A stretch of DNA of 64,000 nt from a virus, in IMG/VR virus record IMGVR_UViG_3300029908_000015, positions 1 to 64,000 of that record; one strand, given 5' to 3'. The position numbers and the translations under genes were made by a program. Under the pieces are notes generated by a model. That model was not told the DNA's origin. It saw only the letters and a list, made by a program, of their open reading frames with translations, and searched no databases. Below, piece after piece: positions 32,928-41,933 of this stretch. The stretch's first letter is position 1; each line of letters begins with the position of its first letter.

Positions 32928-33623
32928 TTAACCTTTCATAGATGCAACAATATGAAAAAATTCATCCTTTTGGGATTGTGATTCCCTGATAGAACCGCGT
33001 ACAACACTTGTTGTAAATGCGCTTTCAGCAGCCTGAACGCCGCGCTCTGTAAGACATCCATGAGATGCCTTAATTAGTACGGCTACACCCTTTGCTTCTG
33101 TAATACGTTCAATTTCATCTGCTATCTGAACCGTTAATTCTTCTTGAATAGTTGGACGATTTGAAAACCATTCCGTAATGCGATTAAATTTAGATAATCC
33201 AATTACTTTCTTACCGGGGAAAACACCGATATATGCAACACCGGTAATATTTTGGAAATGGTGGGCACAAACCGAATGAATTGCTATTGGTCCTGCTACT
33301 AATAATTGATCATATTCTTTTGCGTTCGGAAAACTAGTAACCTTAGGCTCTGGCAAATAACGCCCACTAAGAGTTTCAGTAATATACATCTTAGCCATAC
33401 GGTGAGCGGTATCTTTTGTATTATGATCGTTACGAGTATCTATTACTAGACTAGATAATACCGATTCCATTTTCCTTGCTACTTCGTCTTCTAATAAATG
33501 TAATTCGGGGGGATTGATAAATTTACTAATATTATCCGTTGATTTAAAATTTGCATTTGCTCGAGTAATACGTTCTTTAATAACCTCGGAAATACAAACC
33601 GTTCCTTCTACAATATTCTGCAT
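32928..33623 (-). CDS. folE: GTP cyclohydrolase I (FolE)
   Basis: The 231-residue protein has IHSVCAHHFQNITGVAYIG (~114), GKKVIGLSKFNRI (~137) and SHGCLTERGVQ (~190), which supply the zinc ligands Cys, His and Cys and the catalytic core of GCH-I. It converts GTP to dihydroneopterin triphosphate, first step to 7-deazaguanines (and folate). It begins behind a consensus sigma-70 promoter with an AAGGAT site and opens the deazaguanine operon. Confidence 0.93.
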   Translation of the reverse strand: MQNIVEGTVCISEVIKERITRANANFKSTDNISKFINPPELHLLEDEVARKMESVLSSLVIDTRNDHNTKDTAHRMAKMYITETLSGRYLPEPKVTSFPNAKEYDQLLVAGPIAIHSVCAHHFQNITGVAYIGVFPGKKVIGLSKFNRITEWFSNRPTIQEELTVQIADEIERITEAKGVAVLIKASHGCLTERGVQAAESAFTTSVVRGSIRESQSQKDEFFHIVASMKG

Positions 33624-33650
33624 TATTATCCTTTTTATTCGATATAATTA

Positions 33651-33679
33651 ATTATAAACCATAAAATAGTATTTGTCAA
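33651..33679 (-). promoter_or_regulatory. Consensus early promoter (TTGACA-17-TATAAT) for folE
   Basis: Both hexamers match perfectly: -35 at 33674-33679, -10 at 33651-33656, minus strand. A GTTGGC/GCCAAC hairpin (33692-33721) lies upstream, in the leader of the divergent endonuclease gene. Confidence 0.9.
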
Positions 33680-33751
33680 ACATGAATAAATAATGTTGGC
33701 CACTACGCTAAGAACGTATGCCAACTCTAAAGCCCCAAGGAGGCAATCAGC

Positions 33752-34884
33752 ATGGATATTTATTCAGACAAAACTATCAACTTCGTATTATGTTCTATGA
33801 AAATTCATCATGGAAAATATTCTTATCCTCAAACCATATTTCGAATTAACACCGAAAAAGTAATTATAACATGCCCTATACACGGAGATTTTCAGCAAAC
33901 ACCCAAGATGCATCTTAACGGTACTAACTGCCGATTATGCTCTTATAAAAATAACTCTGAAAAGTATACAAGAACAAAAGAACAATTCATTAATTTAGCC
34001 AATAAAAAACATTTGAACAAATATTCATATGATAAATCAATATATGTAGGCTGCAAAATTCCATTAATAATTACCTGCCCTATACACGGAGATTTTCAGC
34101 AACTACCGGCCAATCATTTGATAGAAAGTGGTTGTTCCTATTGTTCTCATGGTGCGGTACGGCAAATTTTATTCGAAAGGCAAATATAATTCATAAAAAA
34201 TTCTATACATATCAAGATTCGGACTGTAGGGGCAGTGAAATACCATTAACTATTACCTGTCCCATTCATGGAAATTTTAGTCAGAAACCAGTTAATCATC
34301 TTCGTGGCAGTGGTTGTCCTGTATGTGGCCGGGATCGAACTACCTGGAATTTAAATGATTTTCTATTAACAGCTAATAAATTACATAATAAATATTATTC
34401 TTATGAAAAAATTATTTGGCGCGGTGCACAAGAAAAAATTGAAATTATTTGTCCAAAGCACGGATCTTTTTACCAAAAAGCATACGGTCATATATATGGT
34501 GCCGGTTGCCCAAAATGCCATCTAAGCCACGGTGAAAGAGTAGTTGAAAAATACCTATCAGAAAATCATATAATATTTTCTGTGCAAATTAAAATTCCAG
34601 AATGACGTGACAAAAAATCGATGCCATTTGATTTCGGTATTTTTAATTCTTCAAATAAATTATTAGGACTTATCGAATATCAAGGAGGTCATCATTATCT
34701 TAAAGTTAAATGGAATAAAAACATGACAGAACTTGAGGCTGAAAGACGATTAAAGAAAGTTCAACATCATGATAAGCTAAAAATGGAATTTTGCCAGAAA
34801 AATAATATTCCATTTTTAGCTATTCACTATCAAGATAATGTTTCTGCGGTACTTTCAAAATTTATTACTCGTATAAATTATTAA
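33752..34884 (+). pseudogene. Zinc-ribbon repeat, Vsr-like homing endonuclease, broken
   Basis: Five repeats of the form H-x-K-Y-x-Y ... I-x-CPIHG-x-F-x-Q ... H-L-x-G-x-C-x-x-C (starting at 33752, 33960, 34180, 34360) are followed by a Vsr-like nuclease end (GERVVEKYL, LPFDF-like MPFDFG, IEYQGGHHY). The gene is not continuous. A single-base frameshift lies around 34155-34175, and an in-frame TGA at 34603 stands where relatives have a Cys codon in the C-R-D-K-K-S region. AAGGAGG precedes the start. It is most likely a decaying, free-standing homing endonuclease, or holds two sequence errors. Confidence 0.82.
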
Positions 34885-36382
34885 AAGATGTTAGGGAATT
34901 TTTAGTCTTTTTTCCGGTATTCCTACTAGGTGTACCGGAAAATTTTTGCCAGTATGCAGTATAGTGATCTATTAATTTCATAGCCTTACCATAATCACTG
35001 GTTGAAAAAATATCCTCGATAATGTCTTTTAAATACAGTCGATCATAGTACATCATTGGTTTATTACCTTTTGCAAGAGTTGATAATGCCGCCGGATAAA
35101 GCCCAGAGTCATATTTCTTATTGCATTCTATTACAGTCATAATATGCATATATACATTATGTGCCATTTGCAAAGCGTAACTAAACGAATCAAACGAAGT
35201 CTTTCCGATTTTGCCTAACTTATTTAGATCCGTTGGCCCGTATGAACAAATATCATGCCCGGTTAATCGAGCACTAATCGGACTGTCGATAAATTCGTCA
35301 AATATACCATCTTGTTCGAGAATATCTTTTAAGGATCGCATGTCGGTTGAATATTTTTTATCATCGATAAACGGCGCAACAAAAAAAGTCCAATCATCTT
35401 TAGATGCATCGAATAATTTATAATAAATTGTGGCAAACGTCGAAGAAAGGAACGGTGTTGCGCAATCATAACTAAGCGTTATTTTTGGATTATGATATTT
35501 GCGCAATGCTTTCTGCACATCTGTTAATAACAAACTCCATTCTAAATTGCTATTGCCTAAAAAGTGAATCCAATCGTGAATGCCGGGTTCCAAAAGGCCA
35601 TCAAATCTCTGCTGAACCAACATCTTTAGAGCTAGGTGAGGATCCGCAGATGTCTGACTACCATAGGCCCAGCCATTAAACGGAGATTCATATTGTTTCG
35701 GATCGCAATATTTCTTTACTTGCTTATACCAATCTTCTGCTTCGGCGTGTGTATTTCCCTGCAAAATATTAAGAAATTTACACGACCCGTTTCGATTTCG
35801 CATAAAATATTCGTTATTAATTTGCGTTGCCTTAACTGCGTCTGCATATGTATTAATGCCTGTTAACTTTCGAACTCGATCTTTCTTCACAATAACTGGA
35901 CTAACATCAAGTGTCATCCCGTATTGTGCTTTTAGATTGCAATCCATCCAATTCAAAACTTGTTTACGTTTTGCCCCAGCCCTAGGACAATTAGGATCTT
36001 TCCAATCGCCGGACCATTTTTCATTTCCGGATAGAATCTGAAACCCGCCACTATCGGCTAGAATAAAATCAGTTTGATCCCGCTCATATACCATCGATTC
36101 AGATTGTGCAATTTTTGTTAAATCCGTGTGCCCGGCTGAATAAAGATTATGACTATAATTAAAATAACCATTCTTTTTATCTAACCAATTTAAACCATCA
36201 ATTGATCCGTTGAATCCGACAGGAATTCTAGACGGATCAACCTCACCACGAAGATGATATTTTTGTCGTCCGATATATCGTATAAAAAATGTGCTAAGTG
36301 CAGGCAAATATAATGAATACTTCGCTAATCCGGTTTTTGGATCAAATAACTCTTTATCAATATTATGCTGTGAAAATTCCAC
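34865..36382 (-). CDS. dpdA: DpdA-like DNA 7-deazaguanine transglycosylase
   Basis: A TGT-fold protein of 505 residues. ADSGGFQ (D at residue 110) and LNILQGN are tRNA-guanine transglycosylase signatures, and LSYDCATPF (~309) corresponds to the nucleophile region D-C-V-x-P. The Cys-rich zinc site of tRNA enzymes is not visible, as in DpdA, which swaps guanine for a 7-deazaguanine in DNA. I choose the GTG at 36382 (MEFSQHNIDKEL), which overlaps the upstream stop by one base and has AGGTGG 9 nt before it. A TTG 42 nt upstream is the alternative. FolE-, QueD- and QueE-like genes are nearby. Confidence 0.85.
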   Translation of the reverse strand: MEFSQHNIDKELFDPKTGLAKYSLYLPALSTFFIRYIGRQKYHLRGEVDPSRIPVGFNGSIDGLNWLDKKNGYFNYSHNLYSAGHTDLTKIAQSESMVYERDQTDFILADSGGFQILSGNEKWSGDWKDPNCPRAGAKRKQVLNWMDCNLKAQYGMTLDVSPVIVKKDRVRKLTGINTYADAVKATQINNEYFMRNRNGSCKFLNILQGNTHAEAEDWYKQVKKYCDPKQYESPFNGWAYGSQTSADPHLALKMLVQQRFDGLLEPGIHDWIHFLGNSNLEWSLLLTDVQKALRKYHNPKITLSYDCATPFLSSTFATIYYKLFDASKDDWTFFVAPFIDDKKYSTDMRSLKDILEQDGIFDEFIDSPISARLTGHDICSYGPTDLNKLGKIGKTSFDSFSYALQMAHNVYMHIMTVIECNKKYDSGLYPAALSTLAKGNKPMMYYDRLYLKDIIEDIFSTSDYGKAMKLIDHYTAYWQKFSGTPSRNTGKKTKNSLTSFNNLYE

Positions 36383-36576
36383 TATGTTGCCACCTGTATC
36401 GGTAATACTCGAACTGTTTGCCAAAAACCACCGCCGTTATAATATGCTATATATTCTTGCTGAATTTCAACCGGTTCTAGCCAATAAACATATCGTGTTT
36501 TGGGATCGGTAATTTTTAAAAATGCAAATTTAACTTTTGACCGTACGGCTCCGTATTCAACTTCTTTCCAATGCAT
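36382..36576 (-). CDS. Small conserved protein upstream of dpdA
   Basis: The 64-residue product, MHWKEVEYGAVRSKVKFAFL..., appears beta-rich and aromatic, behind AAAGGAAAAA. Its TAG shares a G with the GTG start of the DpdA-like gene, a tight translational coupling. Function unknown. The coupling may mean a partner or regulator of the transglycosylase. Confidence 0.7.
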   Translation of the reverse strand: MHWKEVEYGAVRSKVKFAFLKITDPKTRYVYWLEPVEIQQEYIAYYNGGGFWQTVRVLPIQVAT

Positions 36577-36622
36577 ATTTTTCCTTTCTTTTAAAAGAAG
36601 GGGGATAAATCCCCCTTAATCT

Positions 36623-37354
36623 TTATTTCGCTAGCGAAAGTACTGTATATTGATGAACCGCGAGCCCAGTTGTTACCTTAATCTCCATTGCGCCGGCATC
36701 CGCAATTGAAAGCACCTTATCTCCGGTTAGACTCAAAATTGCTAACACGTTTGACAGCGGCCATTCACGGGGTGTCTTAATGGAGCCAGTAACTCCGGCG
36801 GCGAACACAAATTCACCAGTATGCGAACTATGATCGCCTAAGACAAGGCAAAGATTTCCATTTGATACAGATGCGGTAAATGTATTTGCGCTGCCTGCGG
36901 CCTGAGTCTGAAATTTCAACCGTTGAATTGCATTATCGGTTGGTACGATTGAAATATTCCAAGCAATTGCCTTACGAGTCTTAGAAGGTAACTGCTCTTC
37001 AACTACATCTCGGCTCATGAATCGATAATCGTTTCGGAAATCTCGAGATGCATTCGCAAATGAAATACCAACGGGAACATCTGTTCCATTAACCGTCTGC
37101 TTCGTTACCGTAATGAATGCGTTTTCCTTATATTCTGGAATATTTAAAATAGTATTAAGACGACCTAAATCGTGCAAACCAAAAACCCCTTCTAATTCAG
37201 GAATTGGCTGCACAAATTGTGAATTAAGAACAACCGTTTTGTCTGCGGCCATTGCATTAAGCTCGGTAGCAGTATCGGTGCCAGTAACCTTAACTAGATC
37301 AAGAAAACCTAGAGCATGGGAGTATGCGATTATTTCGCGTAGTGTGTCAATCAT
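36623..37354 (-). CDS. 45: Sliding clamp, T4 gp45-like
   Basis: Start at 37354 (MIDTLREIIAYS, with AAGGAAAAA upstream), 243 residues, close to T4 gp45 (228). The clearest landmark is GVFGLHDLGRLNTILNIPEY (~60-80), the clamp-domain helix/strand unit, with a second beta-rich half (ITTVKTGLAVHQYTVLSL-like end). The trimeric clamp tethers the polymerase and, in T4, activates late transcription. It lies next to the polymerase genes and behind a perfect consensus early promoter. Confidence 0.82.
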   Translation of the reverse strand: MIDTLREIIAYSHALGFLDLVKVTGTDTATELNAMAADKTVVLNSQFVQPIPELEGVFGLHDLGRLNTILNIPEYKENAFITVTKQTVNGTDVPVGISFANASRDFRNDYRFMSRDVVEEQLPSKTRKAIAWNISIVPTDNAIQRLKFQTQAAGSANTFTASVSNGNLCLVLGDHSSHTGEFVFAAGVTGSIKTPREWPLSNVLAILSLTGDKVLSIADAGAMEIKVTTGLAVHQYTVLSLAK

Positions 37355-37388
37355 TTTTTCCTTATGAAAATACAAAAGTTTATAATTT

Positions 37389-37417
37389 ATTATAACGTAA
37401 AGTTAGAGTAATGTCAA
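37389..37417 (-). promoter_or_regulatory. Consensus early promoter (TTGACA-17-TATAAT) for the clamp
   Basis: -35 at 37412-37417, -10 at 37389-37394 on the minus strand, 35 nt upstream of the start. Confidence 0.9.
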
Positions 37418-37428
37418 GCAATTTCAAC

Positions 37429-38637
37429 TTATTCAAAAAAATCAAAAAAGGTATTAATTTTACGAGTCCCTTCTTCTATTGCTTTCCATATTGGTAACTT
37501 TCCCAAGAGATTTTCTAACTTTTTATCTACCACCGCGGCAATCATTGCATCATTGTCAAATGGTAGTTTAGTAAACCAATCCGGTAGATGGGATTCATCT
37601 GTTGGATAAGCAACCGAAGTCATATTCAGTTGATTCTCTTTTAAAGGGCAAACCACACACTTCTGCCCATCAACGATACGAGTATGAACATTATCGTTAT
37701 TCATTTTTCTTAATGAATTCCAATTAATTGCCGCTCTGACGTGTCCAGGAACTCGATTACCTTTTCCTTGTGCAATTTGGTCCGCATAAAATGTTAGCTT
37801 GTTGACACGCTTCGGTGTACCTTGCTCATGTAATGGCAATGCTTTAAACTTATCCTTGAATATATTAATTTTTGCTGTTAAATCATCAACTGTTTTACCT
37901 TGTAGTAAATCCATTAATATTTCACTTAAAAATTTCTGGCAAACTTCCGGGGTATCACTGCGACGCAAATCTAATCCCATTGCTTTTAATTTTAAATGAT
38001 CGTCACCATAAAACTTACCATCTTTAAAATAATTAAGAATTGCATATCGTTTTTTAGTAATATATAAACCACGATAACCTACTGATTCGCAAGATGATTT
38101 AATTAATTGACCAAATTTATCCGGACAATTATACGATCTCTTCATATAATCGGCGTAAGAATCGTTAACTTGCTCTCCAATCTTCAAATATAGCTGAACT
38201 GCAATATCTCGATTCCATTCAACTTGACCTTCATCTATCATATCTTTCATCACTGGCCAAGCCGAAAATTGAGTTGAATCTGTATCCCCATAATGAATTG
38301 CTCTTCCTAGATAGTTATATTCTCCAGTTATACATTCATTAACAAACGAACTCTGATGCCTTACAATTCCCCTACCGGTTAAAGTAACCGATTGCCCTAC
38401 ACGTTTGTCAAAAAAACGAGAACTTGGTTGGAGCAGCGTTCCATATGTCGCATTGAGTAGGAGTTTTTTTGCGTGCTGCAATCCATCATAATATTCTACC
38501 TGTTTTTTAATTTCCGATATGTTTTTAGAAAAAATTTTTCCATTTCGGATTTCAAGATTATTATTTGTTATAAATTGTTTAATATCCGAGATATTTCCAT
38601 TAACAAATAACTCCCGAAGTTTTTTTACTTCCACCAT
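37429..38637 (-). CDS. 43B: DNA polymerase B, C-terminal part (gp43B)
   Basis: The 402-residue product carries polymerase motif B (KKLLLNATYGTLL, 58-70) and motif C (IHYGDTDS, 114-121) plus the thumb, matching the end of T4 gp43. Motif A and the exonuclease are in the separate frame at 39917. It starts at an ATG with AGGA 7 nt upstream that overlaps the stop of the HNH gene, so it can be made as a separate subunit. The TAA just before the ATG closes the frame upstream. It may assemble with gp43A, as in phages with split gene 43. Confidence 0.9.
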   Translation of the reverse strand: MVEVKKLRELFVNGNISDIKQFITNNNLEIRNGKIFSKNISEIKKQVEYYDGLQHAKKLLLNATYGTLLQPSSRFFDKRVGQSVTLTGRGIVRHQSSFVNECITGEYNYLGRAIHYGDTDSTQFSAWPVMKDMIDEGQVEWNRDIAVQLYLKIGEQVNDSYADYMKRSYNCPDKFGQLIKSSCESVGYRGLYITKKRYAILNYFKDGKFYGDDHLKLKAMGLDLRRSDTPEVCQKFLSEILMDLLQGKTVDDLTAKINIFKDKFKALPLHEQGTPKRVNKLTFYADQIAQGKGNRVPGHVRAAINWNSLRKMNNDNVHTRIVDGQKCVVCPLKENQLNMTSVAYPTDESHLPDWFTKLPFDNDAMIAAVVDKKLENLLGKLPIWKAIEEGTRKINTFFDFFE

Positions 38638-39818
38638 ATATGATCCTTATTATAATTATACTCAGATAATGGCATCATTACAACACCTATTTCCTTTAAT
38701 GTTTTACCACCATATATTTCCGAAAACCTAATTCGTTCAGCAAATTTCCTTTTAGTGGTGCCGGGAATAACAAAATTTAGTATTGATAAATCCCTGGGAC
38801 TATGATTTTGCAAGGCACACCGTGATTTCATATACTTTAAAAAATCACCAAGTAAAAAATAATAATTTTCAAAATTAGCAACAATTACTTTTTCCAATGA
38901 TGTGCCCGCTACTCGATAATATGTATTTGAAAAATCTTTCTTCCCGATTAATTTAAATTTTTTATCACGAATATCTAATACTCTTTTATTATTTGGATTA
39001 TTCGCAGTTGCAAACCCTTTATTTTTAAAAATTCTTCCTTCGATAAATCCTTCAGGACGTGGCGCATTTTCATTAATTCTTAAAGTTTCCCCGGTAGTAT
39101 TATTTGACACCCATCTTGATTCTGTTATATATGAATAATCGGTGTGTTTTAACCAATCGGGGTATCCCTTAACAAACCCAGGTAAAATTTCATGCATTTG
39201 TGCTACTTCTCTCGTTTTAGGATTATACTGCCATATTTTACCAGTAAAATTCCGGCTGCATAAATCCTTTGACTCTTGGGTACGCACTCTACCTGTTTGA
39301 AAAGGCTCCCACTCATCTGATTGAGATCCAATCGACATACGTAATAACTCTTTGGTTATTTTATGACGATAAATATTCGTATCCGCAAATAATTTCGACA
39401 TATAATCACGCTGTTCTTGTGTTCGCACTTTCCCGGTATTATTTTCAGATATTAGTTTTGCAAATTCTATACGAACGGCCTGATATAACCGGCAGTTAGT
39501 AATTCCTCTAGATTTTGAGACACGGCGCATCTGATTAAATGAGTAAATACAACTGCGATCACGAATTGATTTAAATAATAGATAATGTAGAAGATAATGA
39601 GCTTTAGGTTCAACAACGATAATATTCCAGGATTCATGCTTATATTCAGGAAATATCGCCACCGGCAAAATATGATGTTTCTCTACTGAACCCAAACCCG
39701 ATTTGACTAAATCCTGCGGTAAAAATTTTAGCAATTTAAAATATCGAATAAATTGTCTTTCGTTTTTAACTTTTCCGGTATTGCGAAACATATTTTCCAT
39801 GTAAAATAAATCGAACAT
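38625..39818 (-). CDS. HNH homing endonuclease between polymerase halves
   Basis: The 397-residue protein has VEKHHILPVAIFPEYKHESW at ~45-64, a classical HNH start, with NIIVVEPKAHYLLHYLLF after it. The C-terminal two thirds contain repeated phage-endonuclease elements (TGKIWQYNPKTREV, NENAPRPEGFIEGR, VIPGTTK) that probably bind DNA. It sits exactly between the two polymerase frames: 98 nt after gp43A's stop and overlapping the start of gp43B by 13 nt. RBS AGGGAT. It probably spreads the polymerase split. Confidence 0.87.
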   Translation of the reverse strand: MFDLFYMENMFRNTGKVKNERQFIRYFKLLKFLPQDLVKSGLGSVEKHHILPVAIFPEYKHESWNIIVVEPKAHYLLHYLLFKSIRDRSCIYSFNQMRRVSKSRGITNCRLYQAVRIEFAKLISENNTGKVRTQEQRDYMSKLFADTNIYRHKITKELLRMSIGSQSDEWEPFQTGRVRTQESKDLCSRNFTGKIWQYNPKTREVAQMHEILPGFVKGYPDWLKHTDYSYITESRWVSNNTTGETLRINENAPRPEGFIEGRIFKNKGFATANNPNNKRVLDIRDKKFKLIGKKDFSNTYYRVAGTSLEKVIVANFENYYFLLGDFLKYMKSRCALQNHSPRDLSILNFVIPGTTKRKFAERIRFSEIYGGKTLKEIGVVMMPLSEYNYNKDHIWWK

Positions 39819-39916
39819 TTAATAATCCCTATATAATGTTTTTATCATAGTGAACTACCGCGATTCAATGCGTTCTAACGCACGTGAAGTACACACGGGC
39901 TTGACTCGTAAAGCCA

Positions 39917-41572
39917 CTAAGAGGAAAGAGCATCAATTAAATTATCTGGTATCGTTATACCAAATGATAAATCTACAAATTCTTCTTTTTTTGCTTGTAG
40001 TTCTTTTCTTTCTGCATACCATTTAGCTAATAATCCAGGAATAATCGCTTCTTGATCATAACTAAAAATTGTTCCGTTACCACTTAGCATCCATTTCTGA
40101 TCGCTATAAAAAATGATATCATAAATCTGAGAAGCTGAAAGAGTATCACTTGTACCTGTTGATTCCCAATCAATAATAATATCTACGCCAGGTTTTCGAT
40201 CAATAACCGCCTGATATTCTAGAGTTGAAAAAACACCCTCCCACGCATGAGAATAAGTCATGCCTTTTTGTGACATTTTTTCAGCAACAAATGCCTCTGT
40301 AAGTGTGGGGCGCAACTGTCCAATAATAGTTTCTATTCCCATGTTTAATGCACGAATTGTACTAGGATATAGTGAATTAATATCAATTACACCTAGCCAT
40401 TCGTGAATTCCTACTTTTGGATCGGCTACATATGCGCCTACTGCGGCTGGCTCGTCATCGTCTTTCTGAGAACTATATTTTGGTTTATTTGGAACAATCA
40501 TACCCAAATCATGGGCTCTATTAATAATAGCCTGGTCTGTTTTGGCTACGGTTCCCATACAAGTAGGTAAAAGAGTGGTTGTATCATGGGCGACAACATT
40601 AATAAGTTCAATAAACTTTAATTTATTGTCTAACTGCTCCAATAGATTAACATCTTGCCTATTATATCTAATAAATAATTCAAAATCATTATTATATAAA
40701 TCATCTAATGAACCTTTATATTCAGTCTTACTACTTCCTAATTCATATTCAGCAATAGAATTTAATGAATATGAATGACGTTCTTCATATGTGAATTTTC
40801 GGTATAAATCCATCATATCGATATGAATCTTGCCAACTAATTCATACGTCTTAAATTCTTTACCATATTTTTCAACTACTTTAGCCTTTGGTTTTTCATT
40901 CCAGGATAATTCACATAATCTACGAGTATCATCTTTACTCATCACTCGTTGGATTCGATTAACAAGATATGGAATATCGAATCCTTCGCTATTCCATCCT
41001 GATATAACATCGCTGTCTTCTAATATATCGAGAGCGGCATTAAGCATATCAACTTCATTATCGAACACATATGTGTTCTCGAATTTATTTGCTATACTCT
41101 GCCCCTCGTCGAAAGTAATAGTTTTAGGTGGAATTGCTACAGTAATTAGTTTATTACACCAAACTAGATCAATTGTAATTGCGGTTATTTTATTAAAGGG
41201 GTCCTCGATGGGCGAGTATCCCTTATCCTTATCGAAATCAACTTCGATATCGATAAGAGCAACATGAAGATCAGGAGCGGGCTTACCTTTATAATTTTCC
41301 GATAAACATTTAAAAGTAAGATTTAAATCTGACTCCCAAATCTTTTTATCTGTACCTTTAAGGATCGCTAGTTCTTTGTAAAATTCACTAGAAGTTTTAG
41401 GGGTAATTTTTGTTAGAGGCGTATTATAAATTGATTTATAAGACCCATTCGGATCATCGATATAGAAACTATAATCGACAGGATAATTATTGAACACTCT
41501 CTTGCCATTGACTCGTTCGATAACTTCAATACGATCATTCTTACGATCTATTCTAGCTGTAATATATGACAT
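39917..41572 (-). CDS. 43A: DNA polymerase B, N-terminal part (gp43A)
   Basis: The 551-residue product has the 3'-5' exonuclease motifs (ALIDIEVDFD ~105, SGWNSEGFDIPYL ~190, YNRQDVNLLEQL ~300) and polymerase motif A (GVIDINSLYPSTI ~400). It stops after IPDNLIDALSS, just past the fingers region WYAERKELQ, and motifs B and C lie in the frame at 37429. A family B polymerase is thus encoded in two pieces of about 950 residues in total (T4 gp43 is 898). The early promoter's -10 lies 6 nt before its ATG. Confidence 0.92.
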   Translation of the reverse strand: MSYITARIDRKNDRIEVIERVNGKRVFNNYPVDYSFYIDDPNGSYKSIYNTPLTKITPKTSSEFYKELAILKGTDKKIWESDLNLTFKCLSENYKGKPAPDLHVALIDIEVDFDKDKGYSPIEDPFNKITAITIDLVWCNKLITVAIPPKTITFDEGQSIANKFENTYVFDNEVDMLNAALDILEDSDVISGWNSEGFDIPYLVNRIQRVMSKDDTRRLCELSWNEKPKAKVVEKYGKEFKTYELVGKIHIDMMDLYRKFTYEERHSYSLNSIAEYELGSSKTEYKGSLDDLYNNDFELFIRYNRQDVNLLEQLDNKLKFIELINVVAHDTTTLLPTCMGTVAKTDQAIINRAHDLGMIVPNKPKYSSQKDDDEPAAVGAYVADPKVGIHEWLGVIDINSLYPSTIRALNMGIETIIGQLRPTLTEAFVAEKMSQKGMTYSHAWEGVFSTLEYQAVIDRKPGVDIIIDWESTGTSDTLSASQIYDIIFYSDQKWMLSGNGTIFSYDQEAIIPGLLAKWYAERKELQAKKEEFVDLSFGITIPDNLIDALSS

Positions 41573-41578
41573 ATAACT

Positions 41579-41607
41579 ATTATATAACCGCTATCTATAG
41601 TTGTCAA
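41579..41607 (-). promoter_or_regulatory. Consensus early promoter (TTGACA-17-TATAAT), 6 nt from polymerase ATG
   Basis: -35 at 41602-41607, -10 at 41579-41584, minus strand. ATG at 41572 leaves room for at most a leaderless or near-leaderless transcript. Confidence 0.9.
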
Positions 41608-41611
41608 GAAA

Positions 41612-41872
41612 TTACTTTCTACCAACACTGTCTAGAATCTTTTCAAGATCATCTAAATCATCTTTCTGGGAAGCAAAATCACCTTTTTGTGCACGAGTAA
41701 TTGCACTTTTAAGTAACTTGGCAGGTATTTCCAACTCCTCTGCAATTGCTTTTACAGTGTCAGATAAACCTTCTTTTAGTGATTGAATCTCATCCTGTGT
41801 CCTAACACCGTCTGTGATCAAATCCTTTAATCTTTGAATTTCTGCTGGGCCAAAACTTGCGGGTAATGCCAT
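41612..41872 (-). CDS. Small dsDNA-binding protein, T4 DsbA-like
   Basis: The 86-residue helical protein contains VKAIAEELEIPAKLLKSAITRAQKGDF and KDDLDDLEKIL, an arrangement like T4 DsbA, a double-stranded DNA-binding protein tied to late promoters. Similar size (89 in T4). It is preceded by AAGGAG and its own early promoter, and lies upstream of the polymerase. Confidence 0.72.
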   Translation of the reverse strand: MALPASFGPAEIQRLKDLITDGVRTQDEIQSLKEGLSDTVKAIAEELEIPAKLLKSAITRAQKGDFASQKDDLDDLEKILDSVGRK

Positions 41873-41893
41873 TAGCGTTTCTCCTTATAAGTA

Positions 41894-41922
41894 ATTATAC
41901 AGCATATACGTATTATTGTGAA
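41894..41922 (-). promoter_or_regulatory. Early promoter (TTCACA-17-TATAAT) for the DsbA-like gene
   Basis: Minus strand, -35 at 41917-41922, -10 at 41894-41899. Confidence 0.72.
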
Positions 41923-41933
41923 GATATTAATTA

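Noticed and set aside
38625-39916. Group I intron in the polymerase gene
   Set aside because: I could not find intron core elements around the HNH gene, and the downstream part starts at its own ATG with AGGA. An undetected intron cannot be fully excluded.
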